In this document: in pieces, positions 1-7,100 of the stretch | Position numbering within the stretch: position 1 is the stretch's first letter | How the letters are laid out: each line of letters begins with the position of its first letter | From: Thermoleophilia bacterium | Lineage (GTDB): Bacteria > Actinomycetota > Thermoleophilia > Gaiellales > SKUG01 | Length of the DNA stretch: 25,373 nucleotides | NCBI GenBank assembly: GCA_025964455.1 | Contig: JAOPYU010000165.1 | Location: 1 to 25,373 of the forward strand | Direction: 5' to 3' | Program-made: the position numbers and the translations under genes | Notes under the pieces: generated by a model | Database searches by the model: none | What the model was told of the DNA's origin: nothing | The model's input: only the letters and a program-made list of their open reading frames with translations

Positions 1-234
1 GGCTCGCCTGGTCGCTGCCGCGCGGGCGGCAGTCAGTTGGGCCGCGTCGGCGTCGGAACCAGCCGCGGTCGTGTCGGTGGCGGGCGCGTCGATGACCGGC
101 GAGAGCGAGCCGGCCGCGCCCGCGTCCTCGCGCGTGAGCACACGGACGTTGACGAGCACGCCGACGACCACGAGCGCCGCAACGGCGAGCGTGCCGATGA
201 TCCAGACCGGGCGTGTGGGGCGACGGGGCTTCAT
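1..234 (-). CDS. Membrane-anchored protein, N-terminal part only (runs off window)
   Basis: An open minus-strand frame starts at ATG 234 and is still open at base 1, giving 78 residues that begin MKPRRPTRPVWIIGTLAVAA. A basic N-terminus is followed by one hydrophobic segment at about residues 11-30, then an Ala/Asp/Thr-rich, low-complexity stretch that looks extracytoplasmic. This is the pattern of a single-pass anchored or signal-peptide protein. It starts 21 bp after the stop of the 256-789 gene, so the two probably share a transcript. The conserved part, if any, lies outside the window and I do not recognise a family. The reading frame and codon use fit the neighbours, so I think it is real, but its function is unknown. 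Confidence 0.6.
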   Translation of the reverse strand, partial: MKPRRPTRPVWIIGTLAVAALVVVGVLVNVRVLTREDAGAAGSLSPVIDAPATDTTAAGSDADAAQLTAARAAATRRA

Positions 235-255
235 CGTGCTCGACGATAGCGCGAC

Positions 256-789
256 TCAGTCGTCATCGCTGCCGTGGTCGTCGCCACCACGCGAGCCGTC
301 GTCGCCGCCATGCCTGCCGTGATCGTCGCTCGCTCCGTCATCGCTGCCGCCGACGCGATCGCCGCCGTGGTCGTCACCGACGTCGTGCGCCTCCACGGTG
401 CCGTCGTCTTCGGCGTGGTCACGTCCGCCGCCGCCGTGCCCGTCCGCAGCGCGCGGCGCGACGACGGGCGCCCCTGAGCGCCGGCCGGATCGAGACGTGG
501 ATGCGTCAGCTCGCGGCGCCGCTGCGTGCTTCGAGCCCGACCTCGCGGACGGGCCCGAGGAGCTCGCCGCCGCCTGCGCGCGCTGCGCCTCGAGCGCGGC
601 GAGCCGTCGCTCGATCGCCTCGAGCTCGGTGCTCGCGGAATCGTCGGTCGCATCGGTCAGCTGGCCGACCGATGCCGCGGGTTCGCTGTTGTCGGAGCCG
701 AGCGGGAGCGCATTGGTCAACGCGCGTCCGCCGAGCAGCGCGCTCGTGGCGAGCAGGGCGACCGGGAGCACGAGGTGCGTGCGATTCAT
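256..789 (-). CDS. Exported or anchored protein with His/Asp/Gly-rich C-terminal tail
   Basis: 177 residues from ATG 789, chosen because GGAGG lies 6 nt upstream. Longer in-frame starts would run back over the regulator's promoter. The N-terminus MNRTHLVLPVALLATSALLG is a signal peptide or membrane anchor. A short predicted coiled coil follows at about residues 55-72 (TELEAIERRLAALEAQRAQ), then a Ser/Ala/Arg-rich linker. The last 62 residues contain 7 His, 19 Asp, 2 Glu and many Gly, with repeated DDHG and GGDD motifs. Such tails usually bind divalent metals, but that is inference here. It is divergent from a two-component system and followed at 21 bp by the partial gene at 1-234, so it is a natural candidate target of that regulator. 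I know no defined family. Confidence 0.7.
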   Translation of the reverse strand: MNRTHLVLPVALLATSALLGGRALTNALPLGSDNSEPAASVGQLTDATDDSASTELEAIERRLAALEAQRAQAAASSSGPSARSGSKHAAAPRADASTSRSGRRSGAPVVAPRAADGHGGGGRDHAEDDGTVEAHDVGDDHGGDRVGGSDDGASDDHGRHGGDDGSRGGDDHGSDDD

Positions 790-810
790 GGGATACCTCC
801 AAGGTGTCGT

Positions 811-829
811 GTCGCCCCGAATGGGCGAC
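811..829 (-). promoter_or_regulatory. Hairpin in the leader of the His/Asp-rich protein gene
   Basis: A perfect 7-bp inverted repeat (GTCGCCC / GGGCGAC) with a 5-nt loop. It lies between the putative -10 (839-844) and the GGAGG ribosome site (796-800), so it would sit in the 5' untranslated RNA about 10 nt before the ribosome site. It may affect translation or mRNA stability. A chance GC-rich palindrome is possible. Confidence 0.35.
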
Positions 830-838
830 CTGACCATC

Positions 839-844
839 ACCGTA
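839..844 (-). promoter_or_regulatory. Putative -10 box (TACGGT) for the 256-789 gene
   Basis: TACGGT on the minus strand would start transcription near 832, giving a leader of about 43 nt with a good ribosome site. It resembles the TACGAT boxes seen elsewhere in this window. There is no convincing -35, which would fit a promoter that needs an activator bound at 883-915. Confidence 0.35.
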
Positions 845-882
845 CGGGCGGGGGGTGAAGGCCGGGCCATCGCTTCTGGAGC

Positions 883-915
883 GTTCGGCGACCGTTTGGC
901 AAGGGTTTGGCAAAG
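883..915. promoter_or_regulatory. Three 11-bp direct repeats, likely response-regulator box
   Basis: Three adjacent 11-mers start at 883, 894 and 905: GTTCGGCGACC, GTTTGGCAAGG and GTTTGGCAAAG (core GTTYGGCRA). Head-to-tail repeats at 10-11 bp spacing are the usual operators of OmpR/PhoB-family regulators, and the gene at 966 encodes one. The array covers -51 to -83 from the putative start of the regulator (966) and also -51 to -83 from the putative start of the divergent gene (about 832). It could therefore serve both promoters. Assignment to this regulator is inference. Confidence 0.55.
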
Positions 916-952
916 CCCCTGCTCATGGCGGCTGTCGGCAGGCGTCAGCGGG

Positions 953-958
953 TACGAT
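953..958 (+). promoter_or_regulatory. -10 box (TACGAT) for leaderless regulator mRNA
   Basis: TACGAT ends 7 nt before ATG 966, and no Shine-Dalgarno sequence precedes that ATG. A -10 at this distance puts the transcription start at or next to the A of the start codon, so the mRNA is probably leaderless, as is common in actinobacteria. No good -35 is seen at 929-935. Confidence 0.5.
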
Positions 959-965
959 CTGCCCC

Positions 966-1658
966 ATGCAGGTGCTGCTGGTGGAGGACGAGCCGTCGAT
1001 CGCCGAGCCGCTCGTCGTCGCCCTGCGGCGCGAGGGCCACGAGGTCGTGCACGCTGCGGACGGCGCCACTGCCCTCGAGCACGCGCAGTCGCCGGACATC
1101 GACATCGTGCTGCTCGACCTGCGGCTTCCCGACATGGACGGCTTCGACGTGTGTCGAGCGATCCGGTCACGCAGCGACGTGCCGATCATCATCGTCTCCG
1201 CACGCGGGGAGGACATCGACACGGTGCTCGGGCTCGAGCTCGGCGCCGACGACTATCTCGTGAAGCCGTTCGGCGTGCGTGTCCTGTTGGCGCGGATGCA
1301 CGCCGTCATGCGCCGCCGCCAGCCCGCCCCGCCGGCGGATGGCGGCGTCGATGCGTCCGCATCTCCGACATACGTCGTGGGTTCGCTCACCGTCGACGTG
1401 CGGGCGCACCGGGTGTTCGACGGCGCGAGCCCCATCGAGCTGACACCCACCGAGTTCGACCTGCTCGTGGCGTTCGCGCGACGACCTGGGGCTGCCTGCT
1501 CGCGCGACCAGCTGCTCGCCGACGTGTGGCAGACCAGCTGGACCGGGTCCACCAAGACGGTCGACGTCCACGTCGCGTCGCTGCGCCGCAAGCTCGGCGA
1601 GGCAGTCAGCATCGAGACAGTGCGCGGCATCGGCTACCGCCTGGTCGCCCCCACATGA
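966..1658 (+). CDS. Response regulator, OmpR/PhoB family
   Basis: 230 residues. An N-terminal receiver domain (about 1-118) has the acidic pair E8/D9, phospho-acceptor D51 in VLLDLRLPDMDG, and the conserved lysine K100 in DDYLVKPF. A C-terminal winged-helix DNA-binding domain (about 133-230) has the family motifs ELTPTEFDLL, RDQLL and TVDVHVASLRRKL...TVRGIGYRL. It is the cytoplasmic partner of the sensor kinase downstream, whose ATG overlaps its stop (ATGA at 1655-1658). ATG 966 was preferred to upstream starts because the receiver fold begins directly at MQVLLVEDE and a TACGAT box lies 7 nt before it. The direct repeats at 883-915 suggest autoregulation and control of the divergent His/Asp-rich protein gene. 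The signal sensed is unknown. Family assignment is certain; the specific name is not. Confidence 0.95.
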   Translation: MQVLLVEDEPSIAEPLVVALRREGHEVVHAADGATALEHAQSPDIDIVLLDLRLPDMDGFDVCRAIRSRSDVPIIIVSARGEDIDTVLGLELGADDYLVKPFGVRVLLARMHAVMRRRQPAPPADGGVDASASPTYVVGSLTVDVRAHRVFDGASPIELTPTEFDLLVAFARRPGAACSRDQLLADVWQTSWTGSTKTVDVHVASLRRKLGEAVSIETVRGIGYRLVAPT

Positions 1659-3106
1659 CACGCCGCCTCCTGCTGGGGATGCTCGGATTCGCCGCGCTCG
1701 TGCTCGCGCTCCTGATGATCCCGCTCGGCGTGGCCAACCAGCGCTCCGAGCGCGCCGACCTGACCCGTCGCCTCGAGCGCGATGCCGTCTCGGCGGCGTC
1801 GCTCGCCGATGCGCTCGTGCTCGATGATGCGAGTGCGACGCGCGCTCGCGGGCGCGTCCAGGCGCGGCTCGAGGACTACGCCCGGAATTCGGACGCGAGG
1901 GTCGTCGTCGTGGATGCGGCGGGCCGGTCGGTGCTCGACACGGGCGAGCCCGGGCGCGCCGTGCAGCTCGGGCGCGACTTCTCCACGAGGCCGGAGGTCG
2001 GGGCGGCGCTCGATGGGCGCGCAGGGTCGGGCGAGCGCGGATCCGACACGCTGGGGCATCCGCTGCTGTTCGTCGCCGTGCCGATCGCGAGCGGCGGTGC
2101 GTCCCTGGGCGCCGTGCGTATCAGCTACCCCGCCGCCGAGCTGGACGATCGGATCCGCCGCGCATGGCTCGGCCTCGCAGGCGTGGCATTCGCCGTGCTC
2201 GCAGTGGCATCGCTGGTCGGCCTGGTCGTGGCGCGCTGGATCGCGCGGCCCCTGCTCGACATCGCGCGCGTCGCCGAGGAGGTGGGCGCCGGCGACCTCG
2301 CTGCGCGTGCGGATGAAGGGGACGGACCGCCCGAAGTGCGCACTGTCGCCTCGCGTCTCAACGCTTCGGTCGCCGCGCTCGAGCGCACGCTCGAGGACCA
2401 GCGCGCATTCACCGCCGACGCCTCCCACCAGCTGCGCACGCCGCTGCACGCGCTCACCCTTCGCCTCGACAACGTGGCGCATGAACTCGCGTCCGGGGAC
2501 TTCGCTGATGCCGCCGCGGACGTCGACAAGGCCGCGATCGAGGTGGGGCGGCTGACATCGCTCGTGGAAGCCCTGCTGATCCTGGAGCGTGCCGATCGCA
2601 GCGCCCGCGTGCCGCACGAGGAGATCGACCTGGTGGAGGTCGTGGCGCTGCGCGCCGAGGCCTGGGGTGAGCATGCTGCGCGCGCGGGGGTCGACCTCGA
2701 GCTCGACCTGCCGGCTTCGATGTCTGCGCGTGCTGATGCGATCCACGTGGAGCAGGTGCTCGACAACCTCGTCGACAACGCGATCGGCGTCTCGCCGTCC
2801 GGGCGCCCGGTGCGCGTCGTGGGCCGACTCCTCGACGACGTCGCCGAGCTGCACGTGGTCGACCAGGGGCCGGGACTCAGCGACGAGCAGCTGGAGCTGG
2901 TGTTCCGCCGTTTCCACTCGGGGGCGGCGCAGCAGCCACACCGCCGCGGCGGCGGCTTCGGCCTCGGCCTCGCGATCGTGCGGCGGCTCGCCGAGGTGGA
3001 CGGCGGCACCGTCGAGCTGCGCCACGGCCCGGGCCGCGGCATCGACGCCGTCGTGCGCTACCCGCGGTCTTCCGCGAGCCAGGCAGCAGCCTCGAGCGAC
3101 GCGTAG
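1655..3106 (+). CDS. Membrane sensor histidine kinase
   Basis: 483 residues, translationally coupled to the regulator gene by a 4-bp ATGA overlap. A first membrane segment (about 5-27) is followed by an extracytoplasmic sensor region (about 28-168) with a PAS/Cache-like look (ARVVVVDAAGRSVLDTGE...LFVAVPIASGG). Next come a second membrane segment (about 172-194), a HAMP linker (about 194-246), the HisKA dimerisation domain with H258 in FTADASHQLRTPLHAL, and the ATPase domain with N-box VEQVLDNLVDNAI, DQGPGLS and the GGFGLGLAIV G-box. It should autophosphorylate and pass phosphate to D51 of the regulator. Its last 16 codons overlap the 3' end of hemB on the other strand (3058-3106), beyond the end of the conserved domain. 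The signal is unknown; a metal or envelope cue is only a guess from the neighbouring His/Asp-rich protein. Confidence 0.94.
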   Translation: MTRRLLLGMLGFAALVLALLMIPLGVANQRSERADLTRRLERDAVSAASLADALVLDDASATRARGRVQARLEDYARNSDARVVVVDAAGRSVLDTGEPGRAVQLGRDFSTRPEVGAALDGRAGSGERGSDTLGHPLLFVAVPIASGGASLGAVRISYPAAELDDRIRRAWLGLAGVAFAVLAVASLVGLVVARWIARPLLDIARVAEEVGAGDLAARADEGDGPPEVRTVASRLNASVAALERTLEDQRAFTADASHQLRTPLHALTLRLDNVAHELASGDFADAAADVDKAAIEVGRLTSLVEALLILERADRSARVPHEEIDLVEVVALRAEAWGEHAARAGVDLELDLPASMSARADAIHVEQVLDNLVDNAIGVSPSGRPVRVVGRLLDDVAELHVVDQGPGLSDEQLELVFRRFHSGAAQQPHRRGGGFGLGLAIVRRLAEVDGGTVELRHGPGRGIDAVVRYPRSSASQAAASSDA

Positions 3107-4044
3107 CTGATGATCACGTCGGCGCCCGCGCGCCGCATCGACAGCAGCGTCTCGAGCTGGATCGCGCGCTCGTCGATCCAGCCGCGCTGGGCAGCGGCCT
3201 TGACCATCGCGTACTCGCCGCTGACGTTGTAGACCGCGAGCGGCAGGCCTGTCTCGTCCTTGATGCGGCGCACGATGTCGAGGTAGGCGAGTGCCGGCTT
3301 GACCATCAGCATGTCCGCGCCCTCGCCGGCATCGAGCACGCTCTCGCGAACGGCTTCGGACCCGTTGGCAGGATCCATCTGGTACGCCTTGCGGTCGCCC
3401 TTGCCGGGAGCGGATTCGGCCGCCTCGCGGAACGGGCCGTAGTAGGCGCTGCTGAACTTGGTGGAGTAGGACAGGATCGCGACCTGGTCGTGCCCGGCCT
3501 CGTCGAGCGCCGCGCGCATGGCAGCGACCCGTCCGTCCATCATGTCGCTCGGCGCGACGATGTCGGCGCCCGCATCGGCATGGCTGACAGCCACGCGTGA
3601 CAAGAGTTCGAGCGTCTCGTCGTTGCGGACCGCGCCCGCGTCGTCGAGCACGCCACAGTGGCCGTGCGCGGTGTACTGGCACAGGCACACGTCGGTCATC
3701 ACGAGCAGCTGCGGGAAGCGGTCCTTGATCGCGCGCACGGCGAGCTGCACGATGCCCTCGGTATCCCATGCCTCGCTGCCGAGCTCGTCCTTGGCGGCAG
3801 GCAGCCCGAAGAGCAGCACCCCGCCCAGCCCGGCGGTCACCGCACGCTCGGCCTCGGCCACCGCGACGTCGATCGACATGTGAGCGTGTCCAGGGATCGC
3901 CCCGATCGGGTTGCGCACGTCCGTGCCATGCACGATGAACATCGGCAGCACGAGGTCGGCGGCGTCGAGCCGCGTCTCGCGGACCAGGTCACGGAGGGCA
4001 CCGGTTCGGCGGAGGCGACGGAGGCGGGTAGCGGGGAAAGCCAT
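3058..4044 (-). CDS. hemB: Porphobilinogen synthase (delta-aminolevulinic acid dehydratase)
   Basis: 328 residues, normal length for the family. It condenses two 5-aminolevulinate molecules to porphobilinogen in the cytoplasm, a step of tetrapyrrole and heme synthesis. The two active-site lysines are present: K196 in SYSTKFSSAYYGPFREA and K249 in MLMVKPALAYLD. The cysteines C120, C122 and C130 in DVCLCQYTAHGHCG mark the zinc-binding class of the enzyme. The start at MAFPATRLRRLR was chosen because this is where family members begin and because a TACGAT box lies 7 nt upstream. ATG 4053 and the further in-frame start at 4092 add residues without conservation. No other heme gene is nearby. The 3' end overlaps the kinase gene tail to tail by 49 bp. 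Confidence 0.96.
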   Translation of the reverse strand: MAFPATRLRRLRRTGALRDLVRETRLDAADLVLPMFIVHGTDVRNPIGAIPGHAHMSIDVAVAEAERAVTAGLGGVLLFGLPAAKDELGSEAWDTEGIVQLAVRAIKDRFPQLLVMTDVCLCQYTAHGHCGVLDDAGAVRNDETLELLSRVAVSHADAGADIVAPSDMMDGRVAAMRAALDEAGHDQVAILSYSTKFSSAYYGPFREAAESAPGKGDRKAYQMDPANGSEAVRESVLDAGEGADMLMVKPALAYLDIVRRIKDETGLPLAVYNVSGEYAMVKAAAQRGWIDERAIQLETLLSMRRAGADVIISYASLEAAAWLAEDRG

Positions 4045-4051
4045 GGATGGC

Positions 4052-4057
4052 ATCGTA
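4052..4057 (-). promoter_or_regulatory. -10 box (TACGAT) for leaderless hemB
   Basis: On the minus strand, TACGAT is followed by 7 nt and then ATG 4044, the same arrangement as at 953-968. There is no Shine-Dalgarno sequence, so transcription probably starts at the initiation codon. The box overlaps the alternative ATG at 4053, which argues against that start. Confidence 0.5.
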
Positions 4058-4108
4058 GCGACGTGCGCATGTGGGCGCGCAGGGAATACCAAACAGGCCG
4101 TACGGATT

Positions 4109-4145
4109 TTGAAATGTAGGTTGCAGCAGAATTACGCTGTACGAT
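4109..4145 (+). promoter_or_regulatory. Putative promoter of the 1205-residue secreted protein gene
   Basis: This is a locally AT-richer patch. One reading is -35 TTGAAA (4109-4114), an 18-bp spacer and -10 TACGCT (4133-4138). Another -10 candidate, TACGAT (4140-4145), matches the hexamer used before hemB and the regulator but has no good -35. Either gives a leader of about 40-47 nt that contains the ribosome site AAGGA at 4179-4183. Confidence 0.4.
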
Positions 4146-4151
4146 CTTCTG

Positions 4152-4170
4152 GCGTCGGACAGTCCGGCGC
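4152..4170. promoter_or_regulatory. Near-perfect palindrome at the transcription start region
   Basis: Half-sites GCGTCGGAC (4152-4160) and GTCCGGCGC (4162-4170) surround a single A, with one mismatch in nine pairs. The 1-nt centre is too tight for a good RNA hairpin, so a DNA-binding dimer is the likelier reading. It sits about where transcription of the large secreted protein gene should start, a typical repressor position. No cognate regulator gene is adjacent. Confidence 0.3.
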
Positions 4171-4190
4171 ACCCGTCCAAGGATTGCCAG

Positions 4191-7100
4191 ATGCTCGCTC
4201 GTTCCTTCCGCACGTCCCTGCTCGTCCTGAGCATGGCCATTGCTGCCACCGGAATCGCTCCGCAGGCTTCTGCAGCACCTGGCGACGTCGACACTTCCTA
4301 CGGGTCGGCCGGAGTGGCCACGTTCGGCGCCGACACAGGGACGATGCTCGGACGACTGGAGCAGGACGCTGACGGAAGCTCGGTCTACGTCGCCGGCTAC
4401 GCATATTCGGGCGCGGGGAACCGATATCGCTACCAGGTTGGTCGTCACACGATCGACGGGTCCGCTGGAGTCGTGGGTCTCGGTACGAACCTTGGTGCGA
4501 GCCACCACACGACGTTCGCCGACCTGGTCCGCATCACCGTCGGCGCCCACGCTGGCAAGTACGTCGGTGTGCTTCGTTCCGATGACGGCCTGACCTTGGT
4601 CAGGCTCATGTCCACGCTCCAGCCCGACTCGACCTTCGGCAACGCGCTTGGCGAAGTGGTCGTCGCACCGGCTGCCAGCGGGCTGTACGAAGCTGGCCTC
4701 GCGGTGGACGCTGCGGGCAACTACCTTGTCCTGAGCAACGTAGGCGGTGTGCCGCCGATGACCGCCCGAGTCCACAAGATCAAGCCCGACGGAACGCCCG
4801 ACACGGACTTCGGCACCACAGGCGTTGCCCTGGTTCCCCAAGGCGAAGGGCCGGCGACGTCCGGGTCTGATATCGCGGTAGCAGCTGACGGATCGATCTA
4901 CGTCGGAGGATCCCCCCAGGGCGCATTCACGATGGTGCGTCTGACCGCGAACGGAGTGGCAGATCCGACCTTCGACGCGAATGGCGTCGCCCGCATTGCT
5001 GTCAATGGACTCGGCGGGGCGGTGGCGAGCGAGCTGCTCCTGCAAGCAGATGGAAAGATCGTGCTCGCAGGCGGGTACGGTGTATTCGAGCTGGTCCGCT
5101 GGAACAGCGACGGGTCCATCGACACATCGTTCGGTGGCGGCGATGGACACGTCGAGACCGTGCGCGTTGACTGCTGCCCGGGTTCGGACGGCGCCATGAT
5201 CTACGGTCTCGCGCAGCAGCAGGATGGGAGGCTGCTCGCGGGCGGCCGCATGCAGCTCACGACGGACTCCCGCACGCGGCTCGCGCTCGTTCGCTACAAC
5301 GTGGACGGCTCGCTCGACGCCAGCTTCGGCAGCGCGGGCATCGTCTGGGATGCGCCAACGTTGGCGACGGGATCCAGCGTGATACGGGACGTCGTCGTCC
5401 AACCCACCGGGAACATCCTCGTTTCCGCCGTCTCGGGTGGAAGCTCGACTCGTGAGCTGATCCGGTTCAAGGGTGGGCGACCGCCGGCTGCTGACTTCAC
5501 GCACCCGACGGCGTTCACCGGGGACGACGTGACCTTCACGTCGACATCGACCGCGACGGCCCCCGCGACGGTTGCGTCCATGTCCTGGTCGGTCGACGGT
5601 GCCGCGGTGGCGACGACCCCCACCCTGCATCGCACGTTCGCCGATCATTCGTCGCATACGGTCGCCCTGACCGTGACGGACAGCAACGGGAATGTCGACA
5701 CCGTGAGCAAGAGCGTGTCGGTCTTCGTGCGGCCGGAGGCGAACTTCGAGTATTCGCCGACGCCGCCGTACCGCAACGAGACGATGACGTTCACCTCCAC
5801 CGCGACGGCGACGTCTCCGTCGCTGATCGTGCCGTCCCAGATCGAGTGGGACGTCGATGGCGACGGCGTCTTCAATGCGACGGGTGTCACGGTCACGCAC
5901 GCGTTCTCCACGCTCGGCGACCATCTGGTCCGCTTGCGAGTGACCGATTCGTCGGGCGGCACTGACGAGGTCAGCCGCGTGGTGACCACGCAGGCGCGGC
6001 CGGAGCTCCCACCGACGGACACGACGCCGCACCCCTCGATCGAGTCGATTCCCGGAACTCTGACACCCATCTTCACCGCGGGTCTCAAGCGGTCGACCGC
6101 GGAGCTCACGAGGATGCCCGCGTACGTGGCGAAGCGGTTCACCGTCGATCAGGTGCAGAACGACCTGGGGATGACGCGCGACCTGAACGTCCAGTACGTC
6201 CTCAAGCCCGGACCCGTCACCAGCCTGCCGAAGGCCAAGCGCGCGACCGCCAGGCCGTACGAGGTGTTCGCGACCAAGCCGGCTGCCGGATCCGCGCTCA
6301 AGTCTTCGTTCCCGGCACCGGCTCAGGTCGTGACGCTCTCCTACTACGACCCGAAAGTCCCCAAGGACGCCAACTGCCCGTACGCGGACGGCAAGATCAA
6401 GACGGGGAGGTCCACGCTCGACATGTGGGCCGTCATTCGCGGCATGGGCGTGTTCGAAGGAGCGGACCAGCTCGACGACCTGGGATGCAACTACGAGATC
6501 ACCGGCCTGGACTACACGAGCGCCGTGAACGAATCCTCGCTCTACAAGTTCGCAGCCGTGACCGTGAAGGGCAAGCGCCTGCTCCGAGTTCGCATCGGAT
6601 CTCCACGCCAGCCGGATTTCCGGGCCGCGTTCAATGAGCCCCTCCAGCCGGACTTCGAGACCGAGCTGGGTCTCGCCGATGACGCACAGGTGGTTGCCGC
6701 TGACCAGAACCACAGCATGGGCGTGACCGTGATCGAGCGAGCGACCGGCCGCTTCGCGCAGTACCTGCCGGTCAAGCTCCTCGACCCGAGCGGCGACGTC
6801 ATCGCCGCCGGACGGACCGACGCCGGCGGGTTCGTCCACATGCAGTACTCGTTCAAGGAGCGGACCGGCTCGCTGCGCCTCGTCATGGAGCTGACCGACC
6901 CGCGGACCGGCGACATCCTGATGAGTGGCATCCAGACGTTGCCGATCGTGCAGCGACCCGACGGCTGGACCGACATGAACGGCAACGGCATGGTGCGCGA
7001 CACCGCCTCCAAGCTGCTGCGCTTCAAGCGCAGTGGCGTGGTTCGCGGCACGTCCCGCAGCGGGCGCCTGCTGAAGACCGCCGCGAGCAACGACCTGTAC

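Noticed and set aside
398..1654. Upstream extension of the kinase frame by about 419 codons
   Set aside because: It would cover the divergent promoter region and the regulator gene in another frame. The extension is Arg-rich nonsense, while ATGA coupling at 1655 is clean.
1634..3769. 711-codon minus-strand open frame opposite the sensor kinase and running into hemB in another frame
   Set aside because: Low-complexity Arg/Ala sequence. The kinase and hemB frames carry full conserved motifs.
4045..4092. hemB starts at ATG 4053 or at the further in-frame start 4092
   Set aside because: Family proteins start at about the FPATRLRR motif. The TACGAT box at 4052-4057 overlaps ATG 4053 and would leave the longer form untranscribed.
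3837..6839. 1000-codon open frame on the minus strand opposite the large secreted protein
   Set aside because: Its translation is Arg/Gly/His-rich without domains, and it runs antisense to a gene with clear signal peptide, delta-60 and PKD motifs. Long shadow frames are expected at this GC content.
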